64,000 nt of DNA from positions 1 through 64,000 of the forward strand of contig DLPC01000006.1 of the NCBI GenBank assembly GCA_002478565.1, read 5' to 3'. The position numbers were made by a program, and so were the translations under genes. Under the pieces are notes generated by a model. The model did not search any database, was not told the origin of the DNA, and was given only the letters and a program-made list of their open reading frames with translations. Below, in pieces: positions 50,628 to 59,399 of this stretch. Source of the stretch: Flavobacteriales bacterium UBA7468 (GTDB taxonomy: Bacteria; Bacteroidota; Bacteroidia; Flavobacteriales_D; Crocinitomicaceae). Positions within the stretch are counted from its first letter, which is position 1. The number at the start of each line of letters is the position of its first letter.

Positions 50628-53189
50628 CTACAATTCCCCTAAATTCATGCCAATTGTAAAGGTAAGTTTCGGATAATAGCCTTTTGCTTTGATGTCGAGG
50701 TCAGAACCCTTTCCATAACCAGTAGACCAAGAGTCGAGCTGATCAAAACCAAAACCGTAATCTAAACCTAACATTCCAAACATTGGCAAGAATACACGAA
50801 TACCAACCCCTGCAGTTCGTTTTACATTAAAAGGGTTAAATTTTTCAAATGATGGGTACGTGTTGCCCGCTTCCATAAAAGTAAGTGCGTAGAATGTCGC
50901 TTGGGGGTTTAATGAAATTGGATAGCGCAATTCTAAGGTGTATTTGGCTACAATTGGGTCGCCACCTGCTGAGGATAGTGTGTTGTCCTCATAACCTCTC
51001 AACGCTATGATTTCACGGCCTAAAAACTGATTGGCTCCCATGCCTGTCAAGCCACTACCTCCCATAAAATAGCGATCAAATGGATTGACACCTTTTTGCT
51101 TGTTGTAGGCGCCCATATAACCAAAACCGAAACGAGACATCAAGACAAGCTTTTTGTCAGGTGTCAATGGTGTAAACCACTCGCCTGTTAATTTAAGCTT
51201 GAAATACTCTAGGTATTTGAAGCGGTCTTGGGTGCTCATGCTACTATAATCCTTTTCTGGACCCATTAAAGAATACGGTAATGTTGCGGTTGAAGTAAAA
51301 GTGAAATTAGATCCGTTTTGAGGATAAATTGGCGCACTTACAGAACTTCTTTGCAATACGTACTTAAAGGCGATATCGTTAGCAAATCCATTTTGGAACA
51401 AAGGGAAAAATGAGTAATTCTGAACATCGTAGTATTTATAGAACAACTCATATGAGGCGATAAAATAGTCATCTGGCCATTTTTTTCGACGACCCATCGA
51501 AACACCTGTTGCTGTAATGGAAATCCCGCTGTAATCTTTATTCGAGCGTAACAAACCATTTTGCGAAATGGCCGAGTTTGACAAATAAAATGTGAGAGAA
51601 TTTGGTTTTTTTCCGCCCAACCATGGCTCGGTGAATGAAAAATTATACCCTTGATAAAAGCGCCCTGTTGATTGCGCACGAATGGATAGTCGTTGACCGT
51701 CACCTCCTGGAAGTGGTGACCATGCTGATTTATCAAAGAAGTTTTTAGTAGAAAAATTATTAAATGACAACCCTAGTGTTCCTATGACGCGGCCAGAAGT
51801 GTTCGGACCAGCACCACCGTAACCACCTGAAAGCTCTATTTGGTCACTTGATTTTTCGGCAACAACATATTCGATATCCACTGTTCCATCTGCCGGATTC
51901 GGCTTTGGATTAACTTGAAAACCTTGTTCGTCAAAGAAGCCCAGTTGTGCAAGCTCGCGCTGGGTTCGCATGATGTCTGCTTTATTAAAGAGATCACCGG
52001 GTTTGGTCCTGATTTCTCTTAGAATTACGTGATCATTGGTTTTAGTATTGCCGCGAACAGTCACATTTCCGATATGCGCTTCCTTCCCCTCGATGATGCG
52101 AATTTGATGGTTAATGCGATTGTTATTTACGCCTGTTTCTACCGGTGAAATCTGAAAAAACAAATAACCACGATCCATGTATAAGGAAGAAATATCTCGG
52201 CCATCTCCGTTTCCGTACAAACGTTGTGAAAATAAATCTTTGTTATAGAGGTCGCCTGGCTTGATTCCTAGCACTGTGTCAAGAAAACTCGAGCGGTACT
52301 TGGCATTACCTATCCATTCGATATCGCCAAAATAATACTTCTCTCCTTCGCTGATTTCAATGCGAATCTTCATGTTCTTGTCGTCGAGCATATAGACGCT
52401 GTCCTTGACAATATAAGCATCTCGAAGACCCTCCGCATTGAACTTTGCAAGTACTGCTTTCTTATCATTTGAATAACTACTTTCTGTATATTTCGAGCGC
52501 TTGAAAATGCGAAGCGGACCTTTTTGCTTGGTATCTTTCATCGCTAACTTCAATTTCCAAAGAGGAACTGAACTCACACCTACAAATTCAATTTCTTTAA
52601 TGCCTATTTTAATGCCCTTTTCGACTTGAATAACAAAAATTTCAGAGTTATTGATGAGGGTGTCTTGTTGTCTTGCAATATTGACATTAGCGTAATAAAA
52701 TCCTTTGTCACGGTAATAGCTTCTGATTTTACTTTTCGTCTCAAAAATGAGATTTTCGGTAATCGTTTTTCCGGCATATAGTGTGATTTCCTCACGAAGC
52801 TTATCTGCTTCTCGCTTATTGACACCAACAAATCTAAACTTAGACAGCTTTGGTCGAGGGCTTAATTCAATCACGAGATACACAATACCTGCTACTTCCT
52901 TTTCTGCATATATAGCAACATCAGAAAACAAGCCTTCTGCCCATAAATTCTGAATCGCCTTGCTGATTTGCTGGCTTGGTAATGTGATTTTTTGCCCCGT
53001 TCGCAGGCCAGCGATGAGCTTAATTGCTTGGTGGTCATAGTTGTCTGCGCCCACAACCCTTACTGGGCCAATTTCAAAAGTTTGGGGGTTGGCATAATCA
53101 AAACCCAAGCCACCAAGGGTATTTGGTGTTTGTGCATTTAAATTAATGCCAACAAAAACGCTTAGAAAACAAAAAATTATAAACCTCAT
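50628..53189 (-). CDS. bamA: Outer-membrane assembly factor BamA
   Basis: 853 residues from the ATG at 53189, whose A is shared with the uppS stop (TGATG). A longer frame start (53252) would lie inside uppS and precede the signal peptide, so it is rejected. Signal peptide (about 1-20), POTRA repeats in the first ~430 residues (INVTVRGN-like segment GNVTVRGNTKTNDHVILREI), and a C-terminal 16-strand barrel ending in LTFTIGMNLGEL. It inserts outer-membrane barrels; the two ompH genes downstream supply client chaperones. Confidence 0.96.
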   Translation of the reverse strand: MRFIIFCFLSVFVGINLNAQTPNTLGGLGFDYANPQTFEIGPVRVVGADNYDHQAIKLIAGLRTGQKITLPSQQISKAIQNLWAEGLFSDVAIYAEKEVAGIVYLVIELSPRPKLSKFRFVGVNKREADKLREEITLYAGKTITENLIFETKSKIRSYYRDKGFYYANVNIARQQDTLINNSEIFVIQVEKGIKIGIKEIEFVGVSSVPLWKLKLAMKDTKQKGPLRIFKRSKYTESSYSNDKKAVLAKFNAEGLRDAYIVKDSVYMLDDKNMKIRIEISEGEKYYFGDIEWIGNAKYRSSFLDTVLGIKPGDLYNKDLFSQRLYGNGDGRDISSLYMDRGYLFFQISPVETGVNNNRINHQIRIIEGKEAHIGNVTVRGNTKTNDHVILREIRTKPGDLFNKADIMRTQRELAQLGFFDEQGFQVNPKPNPADGTVDIEYVVAEKSSDQIELSGGYGGAGPNTSGRVIGTLGLSFNNFSTKNFFDKSAWSPLPGGDGQRLSIRAQSTGRFYQGYNFSFTEPWLGGKKPNSLTFYLSNSAISQNGLLRSNKDYSGISITATGVSMGRRKKWPDDYFIASYELFYKYYDVQNYSFFPLFQNGFANDIAFKYVLQRSSVSAPIYPQNGSNFTFTSTATLPYSLMGPEKDYSSMSTQDRFKYLEYFKLKLTGEWFTPLTPDKKLVLMSRFGFGYMGAYNKQKGVNPFDRYFMGGSGLTGMGANQFLGREIIALRGYEDNTLSSAGGDPIVAKYTLELRYPISLNPQATFYALTFMEAGNTYPSFEKFNPFNVKRTAGVGIRVFLPMFGMLGLDYGFGFDQLDSWSTGYGKGSDLDIKAKGYYPKLTFTIGMNLGEL

Positions 53190-53935
53190 CAAGCTTTTTG
53201 TATTTGTTCTGAAACCATGCCGAATCTTCGTTCTCGCTTTTGATAAGCACAAATTGCTTCTAATAAAGCTTCTCTGCGAAAATCAGGCCAATGGATTTCT
53301 GTAAAGTATAATTCTGTATAAGACAATTGCCACAGCAAAAAGTTACTAATACGGCACTCGCCACTCGTTCTGATTAGTAATTCTGGGTCGGGAATGTCTT
53401 TGGTTTGTAGCAACTGAGCAAAGTCTTCTTCCTTAACTTGTGTAACATCAAGCTCTTGCTTTTGTGCCAGTTCTGTTAATTTTTTGGCTGCCTCTAGAAT
53501 CTCTTGCCTGGCTGAATAATTGAGCGCTAGCACCAAGGTAAGGTTCTTGTTATTTTTGGTGCGCTCCATGGCCTCCAATAACGACTCATAACACTTTCCA
53601 GGAAGTCCTTTGATGTTACCTATCGTTAATAAACGAACCCCGTTTTGATGCATTTCGTCTACTTCGTTTGTGATGGCTTCAACTAACAAATTCATTAAGC
53701 CCTCCACTTCCTCACTTGGCCTGGACCAGTTTTCTGTTGAGAACGCGTACATGGTCAGGTAAGAGACGCCTATTTCTCTGGCTGTTTTGATAACTTCTTT
53801 TACAGATTCAACGCCAGCCGCATGGCCAAATAACCTGTGCTGTCCTTGATTTTTGGCCCAACGACCATTCCCGTCCATAATGAACGCAATGTGTTTTGGA
53901 AGGTTTTGTAAATCTATGATGTCTTTGTAATCCAT
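53189..53935 (-). CDS. uppS: Isoprenyl transferase (undecaprenyl diphosphate synthase)
   Basis: 248 residues. FIMDGNGRWAKNQG holds the catalytic Asp; YAFSTENWSRP and the closing SGECRISNFLLWQLSYTE are family signatures. It makes undecaprenyl diphosphate, the carrier for peptidoglycan and the surface sugars made by the glycosyltransferases and flippase here. It uses isoprenoid units started by dxs. First gene of the envelope operon. Confidence 0.96.
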   Translation of the reverse strand: MDYKDIIDLQNLPKHIAFIMDGNGRWAKNQGQHRLFGHAAGVESVKEVIKTAREIGVSYLTMYAFSTENWSRPSEEVEGLMNLLVEAITNEVDEMHQNGVRLLTIGNIKGLPGKCYESLLEAMERTKNNKNLTLVLALNYSARQEILEAAKKLTELAQKQELDVTQVKEEDFAQLLQTKDIPDPELLIRTSGECRISNFLLWQLSYTELYFTEIHWPDFRREALLEAICAYQKRERRFGMVSEQIQKA

Positions 53936-53944
53936 TCGGCCTAA

Positions 53945-53973
53945 CGAAAATACACATTCTTTTCGGAGAATGT
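53945..53973 (-). promoter_or_regulatory. uppS-bamA promoter with a palindrome next to the -7 element
   Basis: Minus-strand TATTTTCG (53945-53952) is a one-base variant of TAnnTTTG, 9 bases before uppS. Directly upstream, ACATTCT-TTTCGG-AGAATGT (53954-53973) is a perfect 7-bp inverted repeat that would lie between the -7 and -33 elements, a typical repressor position. Confidence 0.45.
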
Positions 53974-53976
53974 CAT

Positions 53977-54009
53977 AAAAAAAGGGAGTGGTAAGACCAT
54001 TCCCTTTTT
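53977..54009 (-). terminator. Rho-independent terminator after atpC
   Basis: A 12-bp stem with one wobble pair (53981-53992 with 53996-54007) and a 3-base loop, followed on the minus strand by seven T (complement of 53977-53983). Confidence 0.88.
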
Positions 54010-54027
54010 CAAAATTATATAATTGGC

Positions 54028-54300
54028 TTAGTCAGCCAATACGATTAACTTATTGTTGTTTAACTCAGCAACACCACCCTTGATTTCAATAGAAACTGTA
54101 GATCCTGAAACTTTAAAGTTTGGATTGAGTTGTTCGACACTTCCTTTGGTTTCAAATTGAAGAACGCCAGTTTTTAATGAAGAAATAATTGGGGCGTGGT
54201 TATTTAAAACTTGAAAAATTCCGTCAAGTCCTGGTAAGCTTACGCTGTTTACTTCTCCTTTAAAAAGGTTTGCTTCTGGTGTGATGATTTCTAGTGTCAT
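54028..54300 (-). CDS. atpC: ATP synthase F1 subunit epsilon, short form
   Basis: 90 residues, the beta-sandwich part only (MTLEIITPEANLFKGEV, SLPGLDGIFQVLNNHAP); the C-terminal helical hairpin found in E. coli epsilon is absent, as usual in Bacteroidota. Start overlaps the atpD stop by one base (TAATG). Confidence 0.95.
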   Translation of the reverse strand: MTLEIITPEANLFKGEVNSVSLPGLDGIFQVLNNHAPIISSLKTGVLQFETKGSVEQLNPNFKVSGSTVSIEIKGGVAELNNNKLIVLAD

Positions 54301-55802
54301 TATGCTTCAGCTAACATTTTTTCTCCGGCAGCAATAACGTCTTCAATACCACCTTTTAGGTTGAAGGCTGCTTCTGGATACTGATCGTATTTACCGTCAA
54401 GGATTTCGTTGAACGCCTTGATTGTATCTTGGATATCAACAAGTACACCCGGGATACCAGTAAATTGCTCTGCTACGTGGAATGGTTGAGACAAGAAACG
54501 TTGAACACGACGTGCTCTGTGTACGATAAGCTTATCTTCTTCGGATAATTCATCCATACCAAGGATGGCGATGATATCTTGAAGTTCTTTGTAGCGCTGT
54601 AAGGTAACTTTTACGCGTTGTGCACAATTGTAGTGCTCTTCACCAACGATTTCTGGAGTAAGGATACGAGATGTTGAATCTAGTGGGTCAACCGCCGGGT
54701 AAATTCCTAGCTCAGAAATTTTACGTGAAAGTACTGTTGTTGCATCAAGGTGAGCAAAGGTGTTTGCCGGAGCAGGGTCTGTAAGGTCATCTGCAGGTAC
54801 GTAAACCGCTTGTACAGATGTAATTGATCCATTTTTAGTAGAGGTAATGCGCTCTTGCATGGCACCCATTTCTGTTGCCAATGTTGGTTGATAACCTACC
54901 GCCGATGGCATACGACCAAGAAGTGCAGATACTTCTGAACCAGCTTGAGTAAAGCGGAAGATGTTGTCAACGAAGAAAAGAATGTCTTTTCCTTGGCCTT
55001 CGCCGTCACCGTCGCGGAAATACTCAGCAATAGTAAGACCTGAAAGCGCTACACGAGCACGTGCTCCTGGAGGTTCGTTCATTTGTCCAAAAACGAAAGT
55101 TGCTTTGGATTCTTTCATTTCTTCAAGATCAACTTTTGAAAGATCCCATCCGCCTTCTTCCATGGAATGCATAAATGCATCACCGTATTTGATAATACCT
55201 GATTCAAGCATTTCGCGAAGAAGGTCATTTCCTTCACGCGTACGCTCACCAACACCCGCGAACACAGATAAACCACCGTGTCCTTTAGCGATATTGTTAA
55301 TTAATTCTTGGATAAGTACTGTTTTACCAACACCCGCACCACCAAAAAGACCAATTTTACCACCTTTTGCATATGGTTCGATTAGGTCAATTACTTTGAT
55401 TCCTGTAAAAAGGATTTCTGTTGCGGTAGAAAGTTGGTCAAATTTTGGAGCCTCGCGGTGAATAGGCAAGCCTTCCGCGTTGTCCATTGTATTGATTCCG
55501 TCGATGGCTTCACCAACTACGTTAAATAATCTTCCTTTGATGCGGTCTCCGGTAGGAACTTTAATCGGAATACCTGTAGAAATAACTTCCATTCCACGCA
55601 AGAATCCGTCTGTAGAGTCCATGGAAATGGCACGAATTGCGTTTTCACCAACATGGGCTTGAACCTCCAAAACTACACGGGTTCCGTCTGCTTTGAACAC
55701 CTCAAGTGCATCATAAATGTTGGGAAGCGCTATTCCGCGCTCAAATCGAACGTCCACAACTGGACCGATAACTTGTGAAATTTTTCCTTTGATAGTTGAC
55801 AT
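54300..55802 (-). CDS. atpD: ATP synthase F1 subunit beta
   Basis: 500 residues from the ATG at 55802; a longer frame start at 55829 coincides with the -7 element and is rejected. Walker A GGAGVGKTVL, GERTREGNDL, Walker B ILFFVDNIFRF and ALLGRMPSAVGYQPTL are all present. With atpC it forms a two-gene unit apart from the other ATP synthase genes, a common Bacteroidota arrangement. Confidence 0.97.
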   Translation of the reverse strand: MSTIKGKISQVIGPVVDVRFERGIALPNIYDALEVFKADGTRVVLEVQAHVGENAIRAISMDSTDGFLRGMEVISTGIPIKVPTGDRIKGRLFNVVGEAIDGINTMDNAEGLPIHREAPKFDQLSTATEILFTGIKVIDLIEPYAKGGKIGLFGGAGVGKTVLIQELINNIAKGHGGLSVFAGVGERTREGNDLLREMLESGIIKYGDAFMHSMEEGGWDLSKVDLEEMKESKATFVFGQMNEPPGARARVALSGLTIAEYFRDGDGEGQGKDILFFVDNIFRFTQAGSEVSALLGRMPSAVGYQPTLATEMGAMQERITSTKNGSITSVQAVYVPADDLTDPAPANTFAHLDATTVLSRKISELGIYPAVDPLDSTSRILTPEIVGEEHYNCAQRVKVTLQRYKELQDIIAILGMDELSEEDKLIVHRARRVQRFLSQPFHVAEQFTGIPGVLVDIQDTIKAFNEILDGKYDQYPEAAFNLKGGIEDVIAAGEKMLAEA

Positions 55803-55826
55803 CAGCTGTCTTTTAAAATTTGGGCA

Positions 55827-55834
55827 CAAAGATA
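55827..55834 (-). promoter_or_regulatory. Promoter -7 element (TATCTTTG) of atpD-atpC
   Basis: Exact TAnnTTTG match on the minus strand, 24 bases before the atpD ATG, leaving a leader of about 20 bases. Confidence 0.7.
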
Positions 55835-55876
55835 GCAGTTTTTATTTGTTTACTAAAGAAACAAATTCAAGAAATT

Positions 55877-57088
55877 TTATGTGCGCCCCGCGTCGTTGCG
55901 AAAAAGCAAGAATCGAACGGGAAAAAATGTGAAAATAAAAGACAACACGCTGGCTGCTAGGATGATGTTCACAAAATCTGTCATGTGAAACACAATAGGA
56001 AAAGGTACGTTAGCCCCGGGAACCACCAACCAACCGAAAGCCTGTTGTGTCCAACACACCACCAAACCTAATATGATCCCGATAAAGACACCAGAAAAAG
56101 ACAACATAAGGCCTTCTATAAAAAAGACTTGAAAACGCTGTTTTTTACTGAGGCCTATTGCCTTCAAGATGACGATATTTTGCTGTTTTTCGTGTATCAA
56201 CATTGTCAAACTGGCGACCAAATTGAAAGATGCCAAGACGAAAACAAAAAGCAGCATCACAAAAACGATCAGTCTTTCAGATTTACTTGTTTTAAAGATC
56301 AATTCATTCTTTTCAAAAATGGTTTGAACTTTAAACGCTTGCCCAAGCTGCACTTGAAGTTTTTGTTTGACCAACTCTAAATCTGTCTCCTTATCAATGT
56401 ATACCAAAATTTTTGAACACGAACCCGACATGTTGAGCAATTCAGCAGCTAAATTGTAGTCCCAGAGTAATACAGATCCATTGAGCTCTTGGTTATAGTT
56501 CAACGCACCCTCGACAAATAGCTGCTGTAAATGAAAAGGTGATTTACCAAGACGCATTTTCGCGTTGCGCTTTGGCGCATATACCTGAATGTTGTTTTGG
56601 TCAGACCCCAAACCGAGGTTTAATTTAGAAAAAAGGTCGGCCCCTAAAAAAGCAAAACCGCTTTGCTGAATGGCTCCTAAACCTACTTGATTGATGAGAT
56701 GCCTTGAAACATTAGCGTTTTTTAAAAATACCGGGTCAACCGCATGCATATTCGCATTGATCCAACGTTGGTTTTTTCGCAACACCACTAGCTCTTCAAT
56801 TTCCTTGCTGATCGCACTTACACCTGCTGTCTTTAAGAGTGCTGTCGTATCAATTTCTCGTAAATAAAAGCTCTTTCTTGCATTGTGAGAAATAGAAATA
56901 GGCGCGTCAAAAGAGGTGTAAAGTTTTGAAATCATGCCTTCAATTCCGTTAAAGGCAGACAACAAGATGACCATAGCGGCGGTACAAACAGCAATGCCGA
57001 TTACTGAAATTCTAGAAATGAGGCTGACTATCGAGCGTTTAGAACGATTAAATAGATAACGCTTTGCTATGTAAAAAGCGGTTCGAAT
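55877..57088 (-). CDS. LolE/FtsX-family lipoprotein-release-type permease with non-canonical start
   Basis: 403 residues if started at the ATT at 57088-57086. The first ATG in frame is at 56974, but the 38 codons before it encode RTAFYIAKRYLFN and ISRISVIGIAVCTAAMV, which match the conserved N-terminus and first membrane helix of LolC/E proteins. No ATG, GTG or TTG lies in that stretch, which begins one codon after the rbfA stop. Four membrane helices (one N-terminal, three at about 260-395) and a periplasmic MacB-like domain between. It would pair with an ATPase to release lipoproteins to the outer membrane. The start could be ATT, or a base may be altered. Confidence 0.8.
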   Translation of the reverse strand: MRTAFYIAKRYLFNRSKRSIVSLISRISVIGIAVCTAAMVILLSAFNGIEGMISKLYTSFDAPISISHNARKSFYLREIDTTALLKTAGVSAISKEIEELVVLRKNQRWINANMHAVDPVFLKNANVSRHLINQVGLGAIQQSGFAFLGADLFSKLNLGLGSDQNNIQVYAPKRNAKMRLGKSPFHLQQLFVEGALNYNQELNGSVLLWDYNLAAELLNMSGSCSKILVYIDKETDLELVKQKLQVQLGQAFKVQTIFEKNELIFKTSKSERLIVFVMLLFVFVLASFNLVASLTMLIHEKQQNIVILKAIGLSKKQRFQVFFIEGLMLSFSGVFIGIILGLVVCWTQQAFGWLVVPGANVPFPIVFHMTDFVNIILAASVLSFIFTFFPVRFLLFRNDAGRT

Positions 57089-57091
57089 GAC

Positions 57092-57427
57092 TTATTTTTT
57101 GAGTAGTTCGTCAATCTTATTAGCGTAGTCAAGCGAATCGTCAATATGAAAGACGAGGTCTGGTATTTTGCGAAGGTTTTTGAGTCTTTTACCCACTTCT
57201 AGCCTAATTTTTCCTCTGTTCGCCTGAACGCTTTCGAGTACTTCTTTTTTATCGGGGCCTGCAAAAATACTCAGATACACCCTGGCTAGACTCAAGTCAG
57301 AAGTAACCCGAACAACTGTAACGCTTACCATGGCTCCAAGACATATTTCGCCTGCTTGACGCTGAAAAAAAGTAGCTAATTCAGCTTGTATAACGGCCTC
57401 TATTTTTTGTTGACGAATCGAACTCAT
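57092..57427 (-). CDS. rbfA: Ribosome-binding factor A
   Basis: 111 residues from the ATG at 57427, only 4 bases after the -7 element; an ATG at 57457 lies upstream of the promoter and is rejected. KH-type fold with SSIRQQKIEAVIQAEL start and LARVYLSIFAG, ending in DLVFHIDDSLDYANKIDELL. It matures 16S rRNA in the small subunit. Followed in frame by the permease after one stop codon. Confidence 0.93.
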   Translation of the reverse strand: MSSIRQQKIEAVIQAELATFFQRQAGEICLGAMVSVTVVRVTSDLSLARVYLSIFAGPDKKEVLESVQANRGKIRLEVGKRLKNLRKIPDLVFHIDDSLDYANKIDELLKK

Positions 57428-57431
57428 AATG

Positions 57432-57486
57432 CAAAGGTAAGAATACTTGTTGTGCAAGGTCTCATCTAAACAAAAATGTATCTTTG
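57432..57486. promoter_or_regulatory. Divergent leaderless promoters: -7 elements at 57432-57439 (minus, rbfA) and 57479-57486 (plus, ABC exporter)
   Basis: Minus-strand TACCTTTG lies 4 bases before the rbfA ATG. Plus-strand TATCTTTG lies 5 bases before the exporter ATG at 57492. Both are exact consensus matches and set both start codons. Confidence 0.7.
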
Positions 57487-57491
57487 TATCA

Positions 57492-59330
57492 ATGTCTTAT
57501 TACCGAGAAATATATAATTACACCTTCAAATACAAAGGGCTTGCTTGGGCTACAATTTTATTCAACCTGCTTTTTGTCATCTTCAATTTACTCTCTTTGG
57601 TACTGTTTATACCAGTGCTGCAATTAATTTTTCGAAAAAGAGAAGAACTAAAACCCATTCTACCTCCTACTTACAAAGGTGGTTGGTCAGGACCTTTTGA
57701 ATACATTCAAGATCAATACAATTTCAATCTGCGTGAAATTGTGAGCGAATCCCCTAAAACAGCATTGTTTTTGGTATGCGTATCCGTGATGTTGGCCTTT
57801 TTGTTGAAAAACATATTTAGATATGCGGCTGTCTGGACCCAATCAGAATTGCGCATGGCTGCAGTTCGTGATATCCGCGCTGCACTCTTTGAAAAAGCAC
57901 TTCTATTGCCCTTGAGTTACCACAGCAAAGAAAAAAAGGGTGATTTAATGGCGCGGATGAATAGCGATGTCAATGAAATAGAAGTCGCGGTTGTGAGCAT
58001 TCTAGAATTAATTTTTAGAGAACCCTTGGCAATTATTATCAATTTGCTGACCCTCATTTACATGAGTCCTAAACTAACGCTTATTGCTTTGTTTTTACTG
58101 CCGCTTTCCGCTTTTGTTATTTCCAGAATCGGGAAAAGCCTCAAGCGAACAGCACACAAAACACAAGAGCAACTCGGTTTTCTTTATGCCTCCATGGATG
58201 AGCACCTAGGTGGCATTCGAATTATAAAAGCCTTCAATGCTATTTCGTTTATTACAGATTCGTTTAAAGAAAAGAACCTCCAACATCAAAAATTAGCCAC
58301 AAGAGTTTTCCGAAAAAGAGACCTTTCTCCTTTGCTCAATGAAACACTTGGTGCGGCAGTATTACTCGCTTTGGTTTTTTTCGGCGGACGACTCATTCTT
58401 GACGGAAAACAAATCGGTTTAACAGGTGAGGTTTTTTTAACCTACATCATTGTCTTCTCACAATTCCTCAGGCCTATTCAAAGTGTTTCCAACAACATGG
58501 CCAACATGACCAAGGCCCAGGCATCTCAGGACCGAATTAATTCTTTATTGAACGCTCAAGATAACATCGTGGATCAACTTGATTGCAAAGTAAAAACAAG
58601 TTTTGAGCAGGAAATTAACTTCAATAATGTTGGCTTTTCTTACCAAAGCCAAGCTGTTCTCAAGGATGTAAATTGGAAAGTTAAAAAAGGACAGCTTGTT
58701 GCAATCGTTGGAGAATCAGGCAGTGGTAAGTCTACGTTAATGGACTTATTACAGCGCTTTCACGACGTGAATTCCGGCAGTATAGAAATAGACGGTATTG
58801 ACCTAAGAGACTTGCGAATCAGAGATATACGTGCTTTGATTGGCGTGGTAAGCCAAGAATCTATTTTATTTAACCTAACCGCCGCTCAAAATATTGCTTT
58901 TGGCGACGACCAACCAGACCAACAGCGCATCGAAGAAGCTGCTAAAGTTGCAAACGCCTTTGACTTTATTTCAGCCCTTGAAAACGGTTTCGAAACACCA
59001 CTTGGCGAGCGCGGTAACAAGCTTTCTGGTGGGCAAAAACAGCGCATTGCTATAGCAAGGGCCATATATAAAAACCCCGCTATTCTCATTCTAGACGAGG
59101 CCACTTCTGCACTAGATACTGAATCAGAAAGCCTTGTTCAGCAAGCGCTTGAAAATCTAATGCAAGAAAGAACCTCCTTTGTGATTGCGCATCGCTTGTC
59201 TACCGTTAAAAACGCCGATGAGATCATTGTCTTATCAAAAGGAGAGATTATCGAGCGCGGGAAACACCACGAACTATTAGCGCTGAACGGCCATTACAGA
59301 AAGTTGTGCGAACTTCAGGGACTATCATAA
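57492..59330 (+). CDS. ABC exporter, fused permease-ATPase (MsbA-like)
   Basis: 612 residues from the ATG at 57492; an in-frame ATG at 57447 is upstream of the promoter and adds a hydrophilic stub. Six-helix membrane domain (about 20-330), then ATPase motifs: Walker A GESGSGKST, signature LSGGQKQRIAIARA, Walker B ILILDEATSALD, H-loop AHRLST. Probably exports lipid A-core or another lipid. Single-gene unit. Confidence 0.93.
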   Translation: MSYYREIYNYTFKYKGLAWATILFNLLFVIFNLLSLVLFIPVLQLIFRKREELKPILPPTYKGGWSGPFEYIQDQYNFNLREIVSESPKTALFLVCVSVMLAFLLKNIFRYAAVWTQSELRMAAVRDIRAALFEKALLLPLSYHSKEKKGDLMARMNSDVNEIEVAVVSILELIFREPLAIIINLLTLIYMSPKLTLIALFLLPLSAFVISRIGKSLKRTAHKTQEQLGFLYASMDEHLGGIRIIKAFNAISFITDSFKEKNLQHQKLATRVFRKRDLSPLLNETLGAAVLLALVFFGGRLILDGKQIGLTGEVFLTYIIVFSQFLRPIQSVSNNMANMTKAQASQDRINSLLNAQDNIVDQLDCKVKTSFEQEINFNNVGFSYQSQAVLKDVNWKVKKGQLVAIVGESGSGKSTLMDLLQRFHDVNSGSIEIDGIDLRDLRIRDIRALIGVVSQESILFNLTAAQNIAFGDDQPDQQRIEEAAKVANAFDFISALENGFETPLGERGNKLSGGQKQRIAIARAIYKNPAILILDEATSALDTESESLVQQALENLMQERTSFVIAHRLSTVKNADEIIVLSKGEIIERGKHHELLALNGHYRKLCELQGLS

Positions 59331-59375
59331 ATAAAATCTATTAGTGTAGTTGCGAAGGCGCTATCGTTATTTGAT

Positions 59376-59383
59376 TACCTTTG
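59376..59383 (+). promoter_or_regulatory. Promoter -7 element (TACCTTTG) of the desaturase operon
   Basis: Exact TAnnTTTG match 16 bases before the desaturase ATG. Confidence 0.65.
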
Positions 59384-59399
59384 GATTTTTAAACCATAA

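Noticed and set aside
51338..51736. 132-residue minus-strand open frame inside bamA
   Set aside because: Out-of-frame shadow of the bamA barrel region, with no promoter or family match.
54961..55461. 166-residue plus-strand open frame
   Set aside because: Antisense to atpD, Ser/Pro-rich, typical shadow of a conserved gene.
57447..57491. 15-residue N-terminal extension of the ABC exporter
   Set aside because: It precedes and overlaps the exact -7 element at 57479-57486.
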